Below, in pieces: positions 38,420 to 46,136 of a stretch of DNA of 64,000 nt (position 1 is its first letter; each line of letters begins with the position of its first letter). This DNA is from an uncultured Flavobacteriaceae bacterium (GTDB taxonomy: Bacteria; Bacteroidota; Bacteroidia; Flavobacteriales; Flavobacteriaceae): positions 186,001-250,000 of the forward strand of contig CAJIYH010000003.1 of NCBI GenBank assembly GCA_905181615.1, written 5' to 3'. Both the position numbers and the translations under genes were made by a program. Below the pieces are notes generated by a model, which was not told the DNA's origin, searched no databases, and saw nothing but the letters and a program-made list of their open reading frames with translations.

Positions 38420-39712
38420 ATGCGTTATCATCCTATACCCTCGCCTTTTTATAAGAATACACGTAAGGCTTTTATGCATGCAATGGAGCCTAAAAGTATT
38501 GCGGTTTTTAATTCAAATGATCTTTATCCTATTAGCGCTGATTCTGTATTGCCGTTCGAACAACATCGTGATATTTTTTATCTAACGGGTGTAGATCAGG
38601 AAGAAAGTATTTTATTACTTTTCCCTGACGCTGTTGATCCTAAAATGAGAGAAGTTCTTTTTGTTAGAGAAACCAACAATCATATTGCAGTCTGGGAGGG
38701 TGCTAAACTTTCTAAGAGTCAGGCAACGGAACGCTCTGGAATAGAATCCGTTTTTTGGTTACAAGATTTCGATCGCATCCTAAATCAGTTGAGCGCTTTT
38801 AACGATACTTTTTATTTCAATACCAACGAACACTACAGACAGGCGGTCGAAACTCAAACTCGGGAGGATCGCTTCATTATAAAATGTAAAGAACAATATC
38901 CCGCTCACCGTGTAGCTAAAAGTAACCCCATTTTACAAAAATTACGAGCTGTAAAAACAGCTGAAGAAATAGACCAAATTCAAACAGCCTGTAACATTAC
39001 CGAAAAAGGATTTAGACGTTTGTTGAGCTTTGTAAAACCAGGAGTTTGGGAATACGAAATTGAAGCTGAGCTTTGCCATGAATTTTTAAGAAACCGTTCA
39101 AAAGGTTTTGCCTATATTCCTATTATTGCATCAGGAAATAATGCTAATGTCCTTCACTACACTGAAAACAAAGCTCAATGTAAAGACGGAGAATTAATTT
39201 TGCTCGATGTTGCTGCTGAATATGGAAACTATAAAAGTGACTTGACCAGAACCATTCCTGTTTCGGGTAAATTTTCGGATAGACAAAAGGAAGTATATCG
39301 CGCTGTTCTGAAGGTTAAAAATGAAGCAACAAAGCTTTTGGTTCCTGGAACTATTTGGAAAGATTATCATAAAGAGGTTGGTAAAATAATGACCGCCGAA
39401 CTTCTAGGGTTGAGACTTCTTGATAAGGCTGATGTACAAAATCAAGATCCAGAAAACCCAGCCTATAAAAAATATTTTATGCACGGAACTTCCCATCATA
39501 TTGGGCTAGACACCCATGACTATGGCTTACTCCATTTGCCTATGGAGGCCAATATGGTTTTCACAGTCGAGCCAGGCATTTATATTCCAGAGGAAGGTTT
39601 TGGTGTTCGCTTAGAAGATGATGTGGTTATACAAGCACAGGGTAGCCCGATTAATTTAATGGGGAATATTCCTATTGAAATTGAGGAAATAGAACGTTTG
39701 ATGCAGGGCTAA
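38420..39712 (+). CDS. Xaa-Pro aminopeptidase (aminopeptidase P, M24B)
   Basis: 430 residues from the ATG at 38420 (MRYHPIPSPFYKNTRKAF). The frame opens earlier at 38192, but those residues are antisense to the propeller gene. N-terminal AMP_N domain (residues ~1-160), then the pita-bread fold with the two-metal ligands: Asp in LLDVAAEYG and SDLTRTIP, His in HGTSHHIGLDTHD, Glu in FTVEPGIYIP and GVRLEDDVV. Removes N-terminal residues before proline. With the DUF885 peptidase and hydroxyproline operon it could help in digesting proline-rich peptides, though it is also a general housekeeping enzyme. Confidence 0.95.
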   Translation: MRYHPIPSPFYKNTRKAFMHAMEPKSIAVFNSNDLYPISADSVLPFEQHRDIFYLTGVDQEESILLLFPDAVDPKMREVLFVRETNNHIAVWEGAKLSKSQATERSGIESVFWLQDFDRILNQLSAFNDTFYFNTNEHYRQAVETQTREDRFIIKCKEQYPAHRVAKSNPILQKLRAVKTAEEIDQIQTACNITEKGFRRLLSFVKPGVWEYEIEAELCHEFLRNRSKGFAYIPIIASGNNANVLHYTENKAQCKDGELILLDVAAEYGNYKSDLTRTIPVSGKFSDRQKEVYRAVLKVKNEATKLLVPGTIWKDYHKEVGKIMTAELLGLRLLDKADVQNQDPENPAYKKYFMHGTSHHIGLDTHDYGLLHLPMEANMVFTVEPGIYIPEEGFGVRLEDDVVIQAQGSPINLMGNIPIEIEEIERLMQG

Positions 39713-39713
39713 A

Positions 39714-39836
39714 TTATTTACAGCCGCAATCTGTGCCGCAGCCTTTTGTTGACTGGGGGATAAAAAATTTTTTATAAAGAAATCGTACCGACAAAAAACC
39801 AGCTACTGCTACCAATATAAGTTGAAGTATTTCCAT
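39714..39836 (-). CDS. FeoB-associated Cys-rich small membrane protein
   Basis: 40 residues: one membrane helix (ILQLILVAVAGFLSVRFLY), a basic stretch, and a C-terminal tail with three cysteines (KGCGTDCGCK). The start ATG shares its A with the feoB stop (TAATG), so translation is coupled. Small Cys-rich proteins of this kind follow feoB in many Bacteroidota and are probable accessory parts of the ferrous iron transporter, in the place of FeoC; the mechanism is not known. Confidence 0.85.
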   Translation of the reverse strand: MEILQLILVAVAGFLSVRFLYKKFFIPQSTKGCGTDCGCK

Positions 39837-41932
39837 TAAGCTAATATTTGATAAACGATTAATGCCGAAAGATAAGCAATTAAAGTCATGCTAAGCAATT
39901 GAATCATAGGCCACTTCCAACTGTTTGTTTCTTTTTTAACAATTGCCAAAGTACTCATGCATTGAAGTGCAAAAGCATAAAACAGCATAAGGGAAACCCC
40001 CGTTGGCAGGTCAAACAACAATTCTCCATTAGGCCTGCGTTCCGATTTCATTCTGTTTATAAGGGTTTCTTCTTGGGTATTACCTACACTGTATATTGTA
40101 GCTAAGGTTCCCACAAAAACTTCTCGGGCTGCAAATGAGCTGATCAATGCAATTCCAATTTTCCAATCAAATCCCAGCGGAGCAATAGCGGGTTCAATTG
40201 ATTTTCCTAAAATTCCAATAAAGGAATGTTCTAACTTATACGAAGCAATCTCTGTTTCTAATTCAAGAGGGGTAAGAAACTCACTTCCCTTTTGGTTTTT
40301 AACTATTTCTTCTGCTTGAGTGAAATTATCGCCTGGTCCAAAAGAAGCCATGAACCATAATAAAATTGAAATTGCAAGAATAATGCGACCCGCTTCAACA
40401 ACAAATGACTTTGTTTTTTCTAAAACGGTAATCAATACATTTTTCAGGAGTGGTATTTTATAATTAGGCATTTCAATCACAAAAAAGGTTTTAGATTGAA
40501 TTTTAAGGATTTTATTTAGGATGGCTGCAGAAAACAAAGCCATAACAAAACCTAATAAATATAGTCCCATAAGAGTTAGTCCTTGATATCCCATTCCTAA
40601 AAAAGACCCTTCTGGGATTACCAAAGAAATTAAAATCAGATAGACAGGCAATCGAGCTGAACAGGTTGTGAAAGGAGTTACTAAGATGGTAATCAGTCGC
40701 TCTTTCCAGTTCTCAATGTTTCGCGTCGCCATAACGGCGGGAATAGCACAAGCTGTTCCAGAAATTAAAGGGATAACACTTTTACCACTTAAGCCATATT
40801 TTCTAAGCCCTCGATCCATTAAGAAAACTACGCGGCTCATATAACCCGTTTCTTCTAAAACAGCTATGAATAGAAATAAAAAAGCAATTTGAGGAATGAA
40901 GATTACAATTCCTCCGAGTCCAGAAATTATTCCTTCTGCAAGTAAGTTTGTGAAGAGTCCAGGAGGTAGGGTGCTTTTTGTATACTCGCTTAAAGCCGAA
41001 AAACTTTTATCGATAAATTCCATTGGAATACTACTCCAGTCAAAAATTACTTGGAAAATCGTTAGCAAAATCATGAAGAAAATGATGTACCCCCAAAAGC
41101 GATGAATTAAAATACGGTCCAACCTTGAGCGGTAATCTGTTGCTTTGGATTGATCTATAGTGTAAGTTTCTTTTAAAGATTGATTGATGTATTGGTATCG
41201 CTTAATAGTTTCTTTTTGCTGTAAGCGTTTTAAATCTGAAATCGAGCGGGTTTTATATGCCGAAGCATCTTCAACTTTGTTTCGATCAAGTTTAGCGAAA
41301 TTTACATCTTGTGTAATAACCAACCATAGTTTGTAAAGCGACTGATCTGGGAAAACTTTTTCAAGGTTTCCAAAATAAGCCTCATCTATTAAGCGGATAT
41401 CTGTACATTTTTCTTTAGAAAGTGATCTATAATCTAAAAGACGGGCTTTTAATGATTCTATTCCCTTTTTTTCTCGGGTACTGATAAGTGCAATCTTTGT
41501 TTTTAGTTTTTCTTCAAGTAACGGAATGTCTAATGAAATTCCTTTACTTTTCATTCGATCAGACATATTAATTACCAACAAAGTCGGAATCTCCAGGTCT
41601 TTTATTTGGGTAAATAAAAGCAAGTTTCTTTTTAAGTTTTCGATGTCCGAAATAACCACGGCAACGTCTGGGTAATCTTTGTCGTTTTTGTTAAGAAGTA
41701 ACTCAATAACCACACTTTCATCCATTGAAGAAGCGTTGAGGCTATAGGTTCCGGGTAGGTCAATTACGTGAGCTTTTGTAGTCCGGTCGAGACGACATAT
41801 TCCCTGCTTTTTTTCGACTGTAATTCCGGGGTAGTTCCCGACTTTTTGATTCAGACCTGTAATGGCATTAAACACGGAAGTTTTCCCTGTATTGGGGTTT
41901 CCTATTAATGCAACATTAATGGTCTTGCTCAT
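39836..41932 (-). CDS. feoB: Ferrous iron transporter B
   Basis: 698 residues. The N-terminal GTPase has G1 GNPNTGKTSVFNAITG, G3 DLPGTYSLNAS and G4 VINMSD. A helical spacer follows, then the membrane domain from residue ~275 with two Gate motifs: CAIPAVMATR and CSARLPVYLILI. Imports ferrous iron across the inner membrane, driven by nucleotide hydrolysis. Directly follows feoA and overlaps the small Cys-rich gene; iron supply matches the heme cluster and the heme- and iron-sulfur-containing Sdh. Confidence 0.97.
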   Translation of the reverse strand: MSKTINVALIGNPNTGKTSVFNAITGLNQKVGNYPGITVEKKQGICRLDRTTKAHVIDLPGTYSLNASSMDESVVIELLLNKNDKDYPDVAVVISDIENLKRNLLLFTQIKDLEIPTLLVINMSDRMKSKGISLDIPLLEEKLKTKIALISTREKKGIESLKARLLDYRSLSKEKCTDIRLIDEAYFGNLEKVFPDQSLYKLWLVITQDVNFAKLDRNKVEDASAYKTRSISDLKRLQQKETIKRYQYINQSLKETYTIDQSKATDYRSRLDRILIHRFWGYIIFFMILLTIFQVIFDWSSIPMEFIDKSFSALSEYTKSTLPPGLFTNLLAEGIISGLGGIVIFIPQIAFLFLFIAVLEETGYMSRVVFLMDRGLRKYGLSGKSVIPLISGTACAIPAVMATRNIENWKERLITILVTPFTTCSARLPVYLILISLVIPEGSFLGMGYQGLTLMGLYLLGFVMALFSAAILNKILKIQSKTFFVIEMPNYKIPLLKNVLITVLEKTKSFVVEAGRIILAISILLWFMASFGPGDNFTQAEEIVKNQKGSEFLTPLELETEIASYKLEHSFIGILGKSIEPAIAPLGFDWKIGIALISSFAAREVFVGTLATIYSVGNTQEETLINRMKSERRPNGELLFDLPTGVSLMLFYAFALQCMSTLAIVKKETNSWKWPMIQLLSMTLIAYLSALIVYQILA

Positions 41933-42157
41933 CTAGATTAATTCTATGGTTATGTTTTTGGCTGTTTCTGTTCGAATTGCCAAATGACAACCATCTATTA
42001 CAAGATACATGGGGTCCTTGAGCGGAGCATGTTGTTCTAAATGCACTTCGTTTCCAGGTAAGCATCCCATTTCAATTAACTTCATGGGCAACTGATCGGT
42101 ATCGATAGTTACAATTCTTCCGCGTTGATTTTTTTCTATGAGATCTAGAGTGATCAT
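41933..42157 (-). CDS. feoA: Ferrous iron transport protein A
   Basis: 74 residues, an SH3-like FeoA domain: GRIVTIDTDQLPMKLIEMGCLPGNEVHLEQHAPLKDP and DGCHLAIRTETAKNI are the typical pattern. Cytoplasmic partner that modulates FeoB. First gene of feoA-feoB-small protein; a good promoter match lies just upstream. Confidence 0.93.
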   Translation of the reverse strand: MITLDLIEKNQRGRIVTIDTDQLPMKLIEMGCLPGNEVHLEQHAPLKDPMYLVIDGCHLAIRTETAKNITIELI

Positions 42158-42180
42158 TATTTAGAATGATTTTAAAGAAG

Positions 42181-42211
42181 CAAAAGTAATTAAAAAAGAA
42201 AGGGAAGCCAA
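42181..42211 (-). promoter_or_regulatory. feoAB promoter, Bacteroidota type
   Basis: On the minus strand TTG (42211-42209), a 20-base spacer and TACTTTTG (42188-42181) fit the TTG-N17-23-TAnnTTTG consensus. It lies 24 bases before the feoA ATG. I see no convincing Fur box overlapping it. Confidence 0.6.
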
Positions 42212-42225
42212 AAAGAGTTGGAAAT

Positions 42226-42909
42226 TTAATTTGAGCCTGATGGATACTCGTTTTGGAGAACTTTAATATCAGTCCAAAGTGTCTCCATTTCCTCTTCACT
42301 TGTTCCATCATAATAGCCACGAATTCTTCGCTCAGGATCCACTAAAACAAAGTTTTCGGTGTGAATCATGTCAAAAGGCCCCCCATCACCATCCTCTTTT
42401 ACAACAAAATACGATTTACGAGCAAGGGTGTAAATTTCTTTTTTATCTCCTGTTAGTAAGTTCCAATTCGCATCCATCACTCCTTTTTCAATTGCATATT
42501 TTTTGAGTTGAGGAACTGAGTCAATTTTAGGAGTCACACTAAAGGAAAGGAGCTTTATTTGATCTTGATCTTTTATTTTATTCTGGATGGCTCCCATGTT
42601 ATTAGTCATGATTGGACATATGGTGGGACAGGTGGTAAAGAAAAAATCTACTACTACAATCTTATTTGTATAGTATCTTTGAGTTATGATTTCTCCATTT
42701 TGATTTTTCAAACTGAAGTCTGCCACACGATGCTTTATTTTGATGTGTTGAAGCGTACTGTCTACCAATTCAAAACTAACTTCAGAAGGCTGATAAATTG
42801 GGAGTATACGGACTGGTTTTAATGCGTTATAAAACAAGAATAGAGTCCCTATTGAGAATAAAGCAAATGCAATTAAAAAAGTTCTGTATTTTTTTAAAAA
42901 ACCGTTCAT
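42226..42909 (-). CDS. SCO1/SenC family protein
   Basis: 227 residues. N-terminal membrane anchor (FLIAFALFSIGTLFLFYNAL, residues ~11-30) with a periplasmic thioredoxin-like domain. Copper-site cysteines Cys94 and Cys98 in FTTCPTICPIM and a downstream histidine in DMIHTENFVLVDPE complete the CxxxC...H site. Such proteins deliver copper to or maintain the thiols of cytochrome c oxidase CuA. A copper-oxidase cluster is not in the window. Confidence 0.93.
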   Translation of the reverse strand: MNGFLKKYRTFLIAFALFSIGTLFLFYNALKPVRILPIYQPSEVSFELVDSTLQHIKIKHRVADFSLKNQNGEIITQRYYTNKIVVVDFFFTTCPTICPIMTNNMGAIQNKIKDQDQIKLLSFSVTPKIDSVPQLKKYAIEKGVMDANWNLLTGDKKEIYTLARKSYFVVKEDGDGGPFDMIHTENFVLVDPERRIRGYYDGTSEEEMETLWTDIKVLQNEYPSGSN

Positions 42910-42924
42910 ATTTCAAGTTAAACA

Positions 42925-42932
42925 CAAAGGTA
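42925..42932 (-). promoter_or_regulatory. Putative minus-7 element of the SCO gene
   Basis: TACCTTTG on the minus strand, an exact TAnnTTTG match, 16 bases before the ATG at 42909. The minus-33 TTG is not evident. Confidence 0.4.
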
Positions 42933-42998
42933 CAGTGTTTTTTTATGTTTTATGAAATTTAAATTCATTTGAATGCGGGCTTAACTCAAGTAAATCAG

Positions 42999-43006
42999 TA
43001 TTTTTG
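42999..43006 (+). promoter_or_regulatory. Putative minus-7 element of rseP
   Basis: TATTTTTG, an exact TAnnTTTG match, 23 bases before the rseP ATG, in the gap divergent from the SCO gene. Confidence 0.4.
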
Positions 43007-43028
43007 AAAATTATATTTAATCCCAACT

Positions 43029-44348
43029 ATGAGCCCAATTATTATTAAAGGAATTCAATTACTCCTGAGTTTATCTTTACTGGTTGTTTTACATGAACTA
43101 GGCCATTTTATACCCGCTAAATTATTTAAAACTCGCGTAGAGAAATTCTATCTGTTTTTTGATGTTAAATTTGCTTTATTTAAAAAGAAGATTGGAGGGA
43201 CAGAATACGGAATAGGGTGGCTTCCATTGGGAGGTTACGTTAAAATCTCCGGAATGATTGACGAAAGCATGGATACGGAACAAATGAAACTTCCGCCAGA
43301 GCCTTGGGAATTTCGGTCTAAACCTGCTTGGCAACGCTTAATCATTATGTTGGGGGGGGTAATTGTAAACCTACTCCTTGGTTTACTTATATATGCAATG
43401 ATTTTTTATGTTTGGGGAAAAGATACCCTTACTTATGACGCTGTCCCTAATGGAATGGAAGTTTCTAAACTTGCAAAATCAATAGGTTTTGAAGATGGAG
43501 ACCGAATTATAGAAGTTGATGGTGTGGTATTGGATAATGTTCTTGACATAAACAGAAACCTGTTCTTGCGATCGGTTGAAGAAGCTAGTATCCAGCGTGC
43601 AAATGGTTTAAAGGAAGTTATTTCTGTTCCTGAAGATTTTGGTTCACAAATGTTTGAATCTGAAGATCTATTTCCTTTTTCTGTTCTTATACTCCCTGAA
43701 ATAATTATACAGCCTGACTCCCCTGCTGAAGCTGCAGGCCTTATGAATGGAGATGTTGTTTTAAAAACAAACGGTATTCCTATTAATGGTTATTCTTTTT
43801 TAGTAACTCATTTGAAGGAGCAAAAATATGATACACTTCAAATTGAACTTAGAAGAGGGGCTGATCAAATTATCACAAAAAAAATCCTTCCGCGTGAAGA
43901 CGGAACCATTGGTATTAGTTCTGCCGATAAATCTGTTCAATATACCCATGTAGATTTAACTTTTTCTGAAAGTATTTATGATGGTTTTAATTACGGATTT
44001 TGGACTTTACATGACTATGCAGCTCAATTTAAATATGTTTTTACAAAAAAAGGAGCCAGCCAAGTAGGTGGGTTTGCAGCGATTGGAAATCTTTTCCCTG
44101 CACAATGGAACTGGAGGGGCTTTTGGTCCAGTACAGCGCTTATTTCAATCATTTTAGCCTTTATGAACATACTTCCTATTCCCGCATTAGACGGCGGTCA
44201 TGTAATGTTTTTAATGTATGAAATTATTAGCGGCAGAAAACCTAACGATAGATTCATGGAATACGCTCAAATGTTTGGATTTTTATTGCTTCTAGCGGTT
44301 TTATTGTTCGCAAATGGAAACGATATTTACAGGGCTATCTTTGGATAA
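43029..44348 (+). CDS. rseP: RIP metalloprotease RseP (site-2 protease)
   Basis: 439 residues. Zinc motif HELGH in LVVLHELGHFIPAKLF (His22, Glu23, His26) within the first membrane helix. The third ligand motif ALDGGHVMFLMYEIISG lies near the C-terminus. A PDZ region sits between (FEDGDRIIEVDGVVLDN, and PAEAAGLMNGDVVLKTNGIPI as the second PDZ). Four membrane segments. Cleaves anti-sigma factors within the inner membrane to start envelope stress responses. Confidence 0.95.
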   Translation: MSPIIIKGIQLLLSLSLLVVLHELGHFIPAKLFKTRVEKFYLFFDVKFALFKKKIGGTEYGIGWLPLGGYVKISGMIDESMDTEQMKLPPEPWEFRSKPAWQRLIIMLGGVIVNLLLGLLIYAMIFYVWGKDTLTYDAVPNGMEVSKLAKSIGFEDGDRIIEVDGVVLDNVLDINRNLFLRSVEEASIQRANGLKEVISVPEDFGSQMFESEDLFPFSVLILPEIIIQPDSPAEAAGLMNGDVVLKTNGIPINGYSFLVTHLKEQKYDTLQIELRRGADQIITKKILPREDGTIGISSADKSVQYTHVDLTFSESIYDGFNYGFWTLHDYAAQFKYVFTKKGASQVGGFAAIGNLFPAQWNWRGFWSSTALISIILAFMNILPIPALDGGHVMFLMYEIISGRKPNDRFMEYAQMFGFLLLLAVLLFANGNDIYRAIFG

Positions 44349-44389
44349 GCTCTAATTTATAAGTTGTTTAGCTCGGTTTTATGTCAAAA

Positions 44390-44423
44390 TTGTCATTAAA
44401 AATCAAACTTCTTTTTATATTTG
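44390..44423 (+). promoter_or_regulatory. Promoter of the small secreted protein gene
   Basis: TTG (44390-44392), a 23-base spacer and TATATTTG (44416-44423) match the Bacteroidota promoter consensus. The element ends 24 bases before the ATG at 44448. Confidence 0.55.
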
Positions 44424-44447
44424 AATTAATATATTAAAAACGTACAT

Positions 44448-44912
44448 ATGAAAAAGTTTATATCACTCCTTGTAATTAGCTTATTTGCTATACCGTTTGC
44501 AGAAATCTCTGCTCAACAAACCTCTGGTCAAGAATCCAAAGTAGCCATAGTAGATTTTATATCAGAGCATAACAGTTTTGAGGTTAATCCTGATGGGGAA
44601 ATTAAACCCATCAACAATCGAGAGATCAATAAGAAAATAAAGTTCTTTATTGAAGAGAAATACCCTAACGTAGAATACACTCGAAATGTAATCTGGGATT
44701 CTTATGAAACCTTTTTGAGTCCCTATGACATTAAGCATCACCACACCTTTATTGTTCAGGTAAAAGTAAAAGAAGTTGAACGTCTTAAATACCTCGAAAT
44801 TTATTACAATCCTAAAACAGAAAAGGTGTCTTCAGATGATGAATGGGACGAAGACGAAGAGGAGTTTCTTACACTTGAAAAAGTAAAAGAAGTTGAGGCA
44901 ATAAATTCTTAA
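44448..44912 (+). CDS. Secreted protein of unknown function
   Basis: 154 residues. Signal peptide MKKFISLLVISLFAIPFAEISAQ (cleavage near 23). The mature part is charged, with a middle region REINKKIKFFIEEKYPNVEYTRNVIWDSYETF and a very acidic end (SSDDEWDEDEEEFLTLEKVKEVE). I do not recognise a family. It has its own promoter and stands alone after rseP, before a long gene-poor stretch. Confidence 0.75.
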   Translation: MKKFISLLVISLFAIPFAEISAQQTSGQESKVAIVDFISEHNSFEVNPDGEIKPINNREINKKIKFFIEEKYPNVEYTRNVIWDSYETFLSPYDIKHHHTFIVQVKVKEVERLKYLEIYYNPKTEKVSSDDEWDEDEEEFLTLEKVKEVEAINS

Positions 44913-45191
44913 AAAAAATAGTGATTGGCTTGGGGATATATTTAATTTATACGACACTTATTATCTACCTTATAATCATAATAACTACAATAGGATTAAG
45001 TATATAATTCAATAACACTCATACATAAGATAATTCATAGGCATATATCATCTGCCGTATTTTGATATCTGGTAGAATTACAAAAACATTTATTTAAAGA
45101 AAAGATCTCTTTATTCGAAATAGTGTTAAGGTGCTTTCGAGACATTAGATTAATATTATGAGTTGAACAGTCCTTACTTACACCTTTACTA

Positions 45192-45332
45192 CTATCGTTT
45201 AATTGTTGCTTTTATCTTATTTTTAATTTTATATAACTCCTCTTTTGTGTATCTTTTATTCTTCCAATACATCTGAACATCACCTTTGGGAATTACTAAA
45301 TTTTCAAAAAAAGCTTCTTCGTTTCTATCCAT
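45192..45332 (-). CDS. Possible small protein of 46 residues
   Basis: Open minus-strand frame starting MDRNEEAFFENLVIPKGDVQ and ending in a lysine-rich helix (KEELYKIKNKIKATIKR). Composition is protein-like (KKRYT-type basic helix, few rare residues), but no family is recognised and no promoter motif was found. It may be a remnant of a larger gene. Confidence 0.3.
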   Translation of the reverse strand: MDRNEEAFFENLVIPKGDVQMYWKNKRYTKEELYKIKNKIKATIKR

Positions 45333-45425
45333 AATTACTAATTAAATTTAAATCTAAAAGGATTTTATTTATTTTTATTTATAACAATAAAAATAAATAG
45401 CATGATGTTAATTTTTAACTGACAT

Positions 45426-45680
45426 TTATTCAATAACGTCACTATCTAACTGTTTTAATTTCTGGGTTTCTGCTTCTGTTCCCTCCACACCTTGTTTGAC
45501 CAATCCATATATCCCTATGCCCATAAGATCTTTATAGGCGCTTACAATATCCTTCTTAGCTTTGAATCAATGCTAAATCATCATGTCTTCTAGACTTGAT
45601 ATTATTTTCAAAATTAAGCTATTGTCTGATTTTTTCTGTTACTGCATTATTGCTTCATAAGGTTTGGGAGTAGTCATCAT
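45426..45680 (-). pseudogene. Possible degraded gene with three in-frame stops
   Basis: One minus-strand frame of 85 codons reads MMTTPKPYEAIMQ, stop, QKKSDNSLILKIISSLEDMMI, two stops, then a 46-residue protein-like segment with SAYKDLMGIGIYGLVKQG and KLKQLDSDVIE. The last segment looks like real coding sequence (amphipathic helices). Family not recognised. The number of stops is not lower than chance by much, so the N-terminal part is uncertain. Confidence 0.25.
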
Positions 45681-46136
45681 TCAAAACCTTTCTTTAGTTC
45701 GTTTATTTAATTTACCTGCTTGACCTTTTTAACCCTGCTGTTGTGTTTTATGTGTCTGTTTTCTTAGGAGCAAAAGATGTCTTACTATTCAATTACGTCA
45801 GTCAGTAATCTTTAAAGTGACACAATAACTATTATTATAACTCATACCAACAGGGGTGTCATCCTGAATTTCCATCAACAAAGTTGTGATAATAAATTAA
45901 TCTTTGATCGGTATTTCGGCAATGTTATTTTGTTTTAGTTTTCTAAATTAGGCGGTACACATTTCTTCTTAAATTAAGTAACATATTAACTTCTTACTAC
46001 TAATGAATCTAGTGATAATCTCTATTCAGTTTTCTAATGATGAAATTTGTTTGTTATTCAATTAACTCCTATTGATTTTTATATCAAACCAAATTTTATT
46101 TAAATCACCACATCTAAAAATCAATTAATACTCCTG

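Larger units (their letters stand above)
44913..46136. other. 1.2 kb stretch without a convincing gene
   Basis: Only short, interrupted frames occur here. The best are a 46-residue minus-strand frame (45192-45332) and a longer degraded minus-strand frame (45426-45680), listed separately. A third short minus-strand frame near 45800-45920 reads LLMEIQDDTPVGMSYNNSYC before a stop. No inverted repeats, tRNA or terminator was seen. It looks like an eroded region in front of the surface-adhesin locus. Confidence 0.5.
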
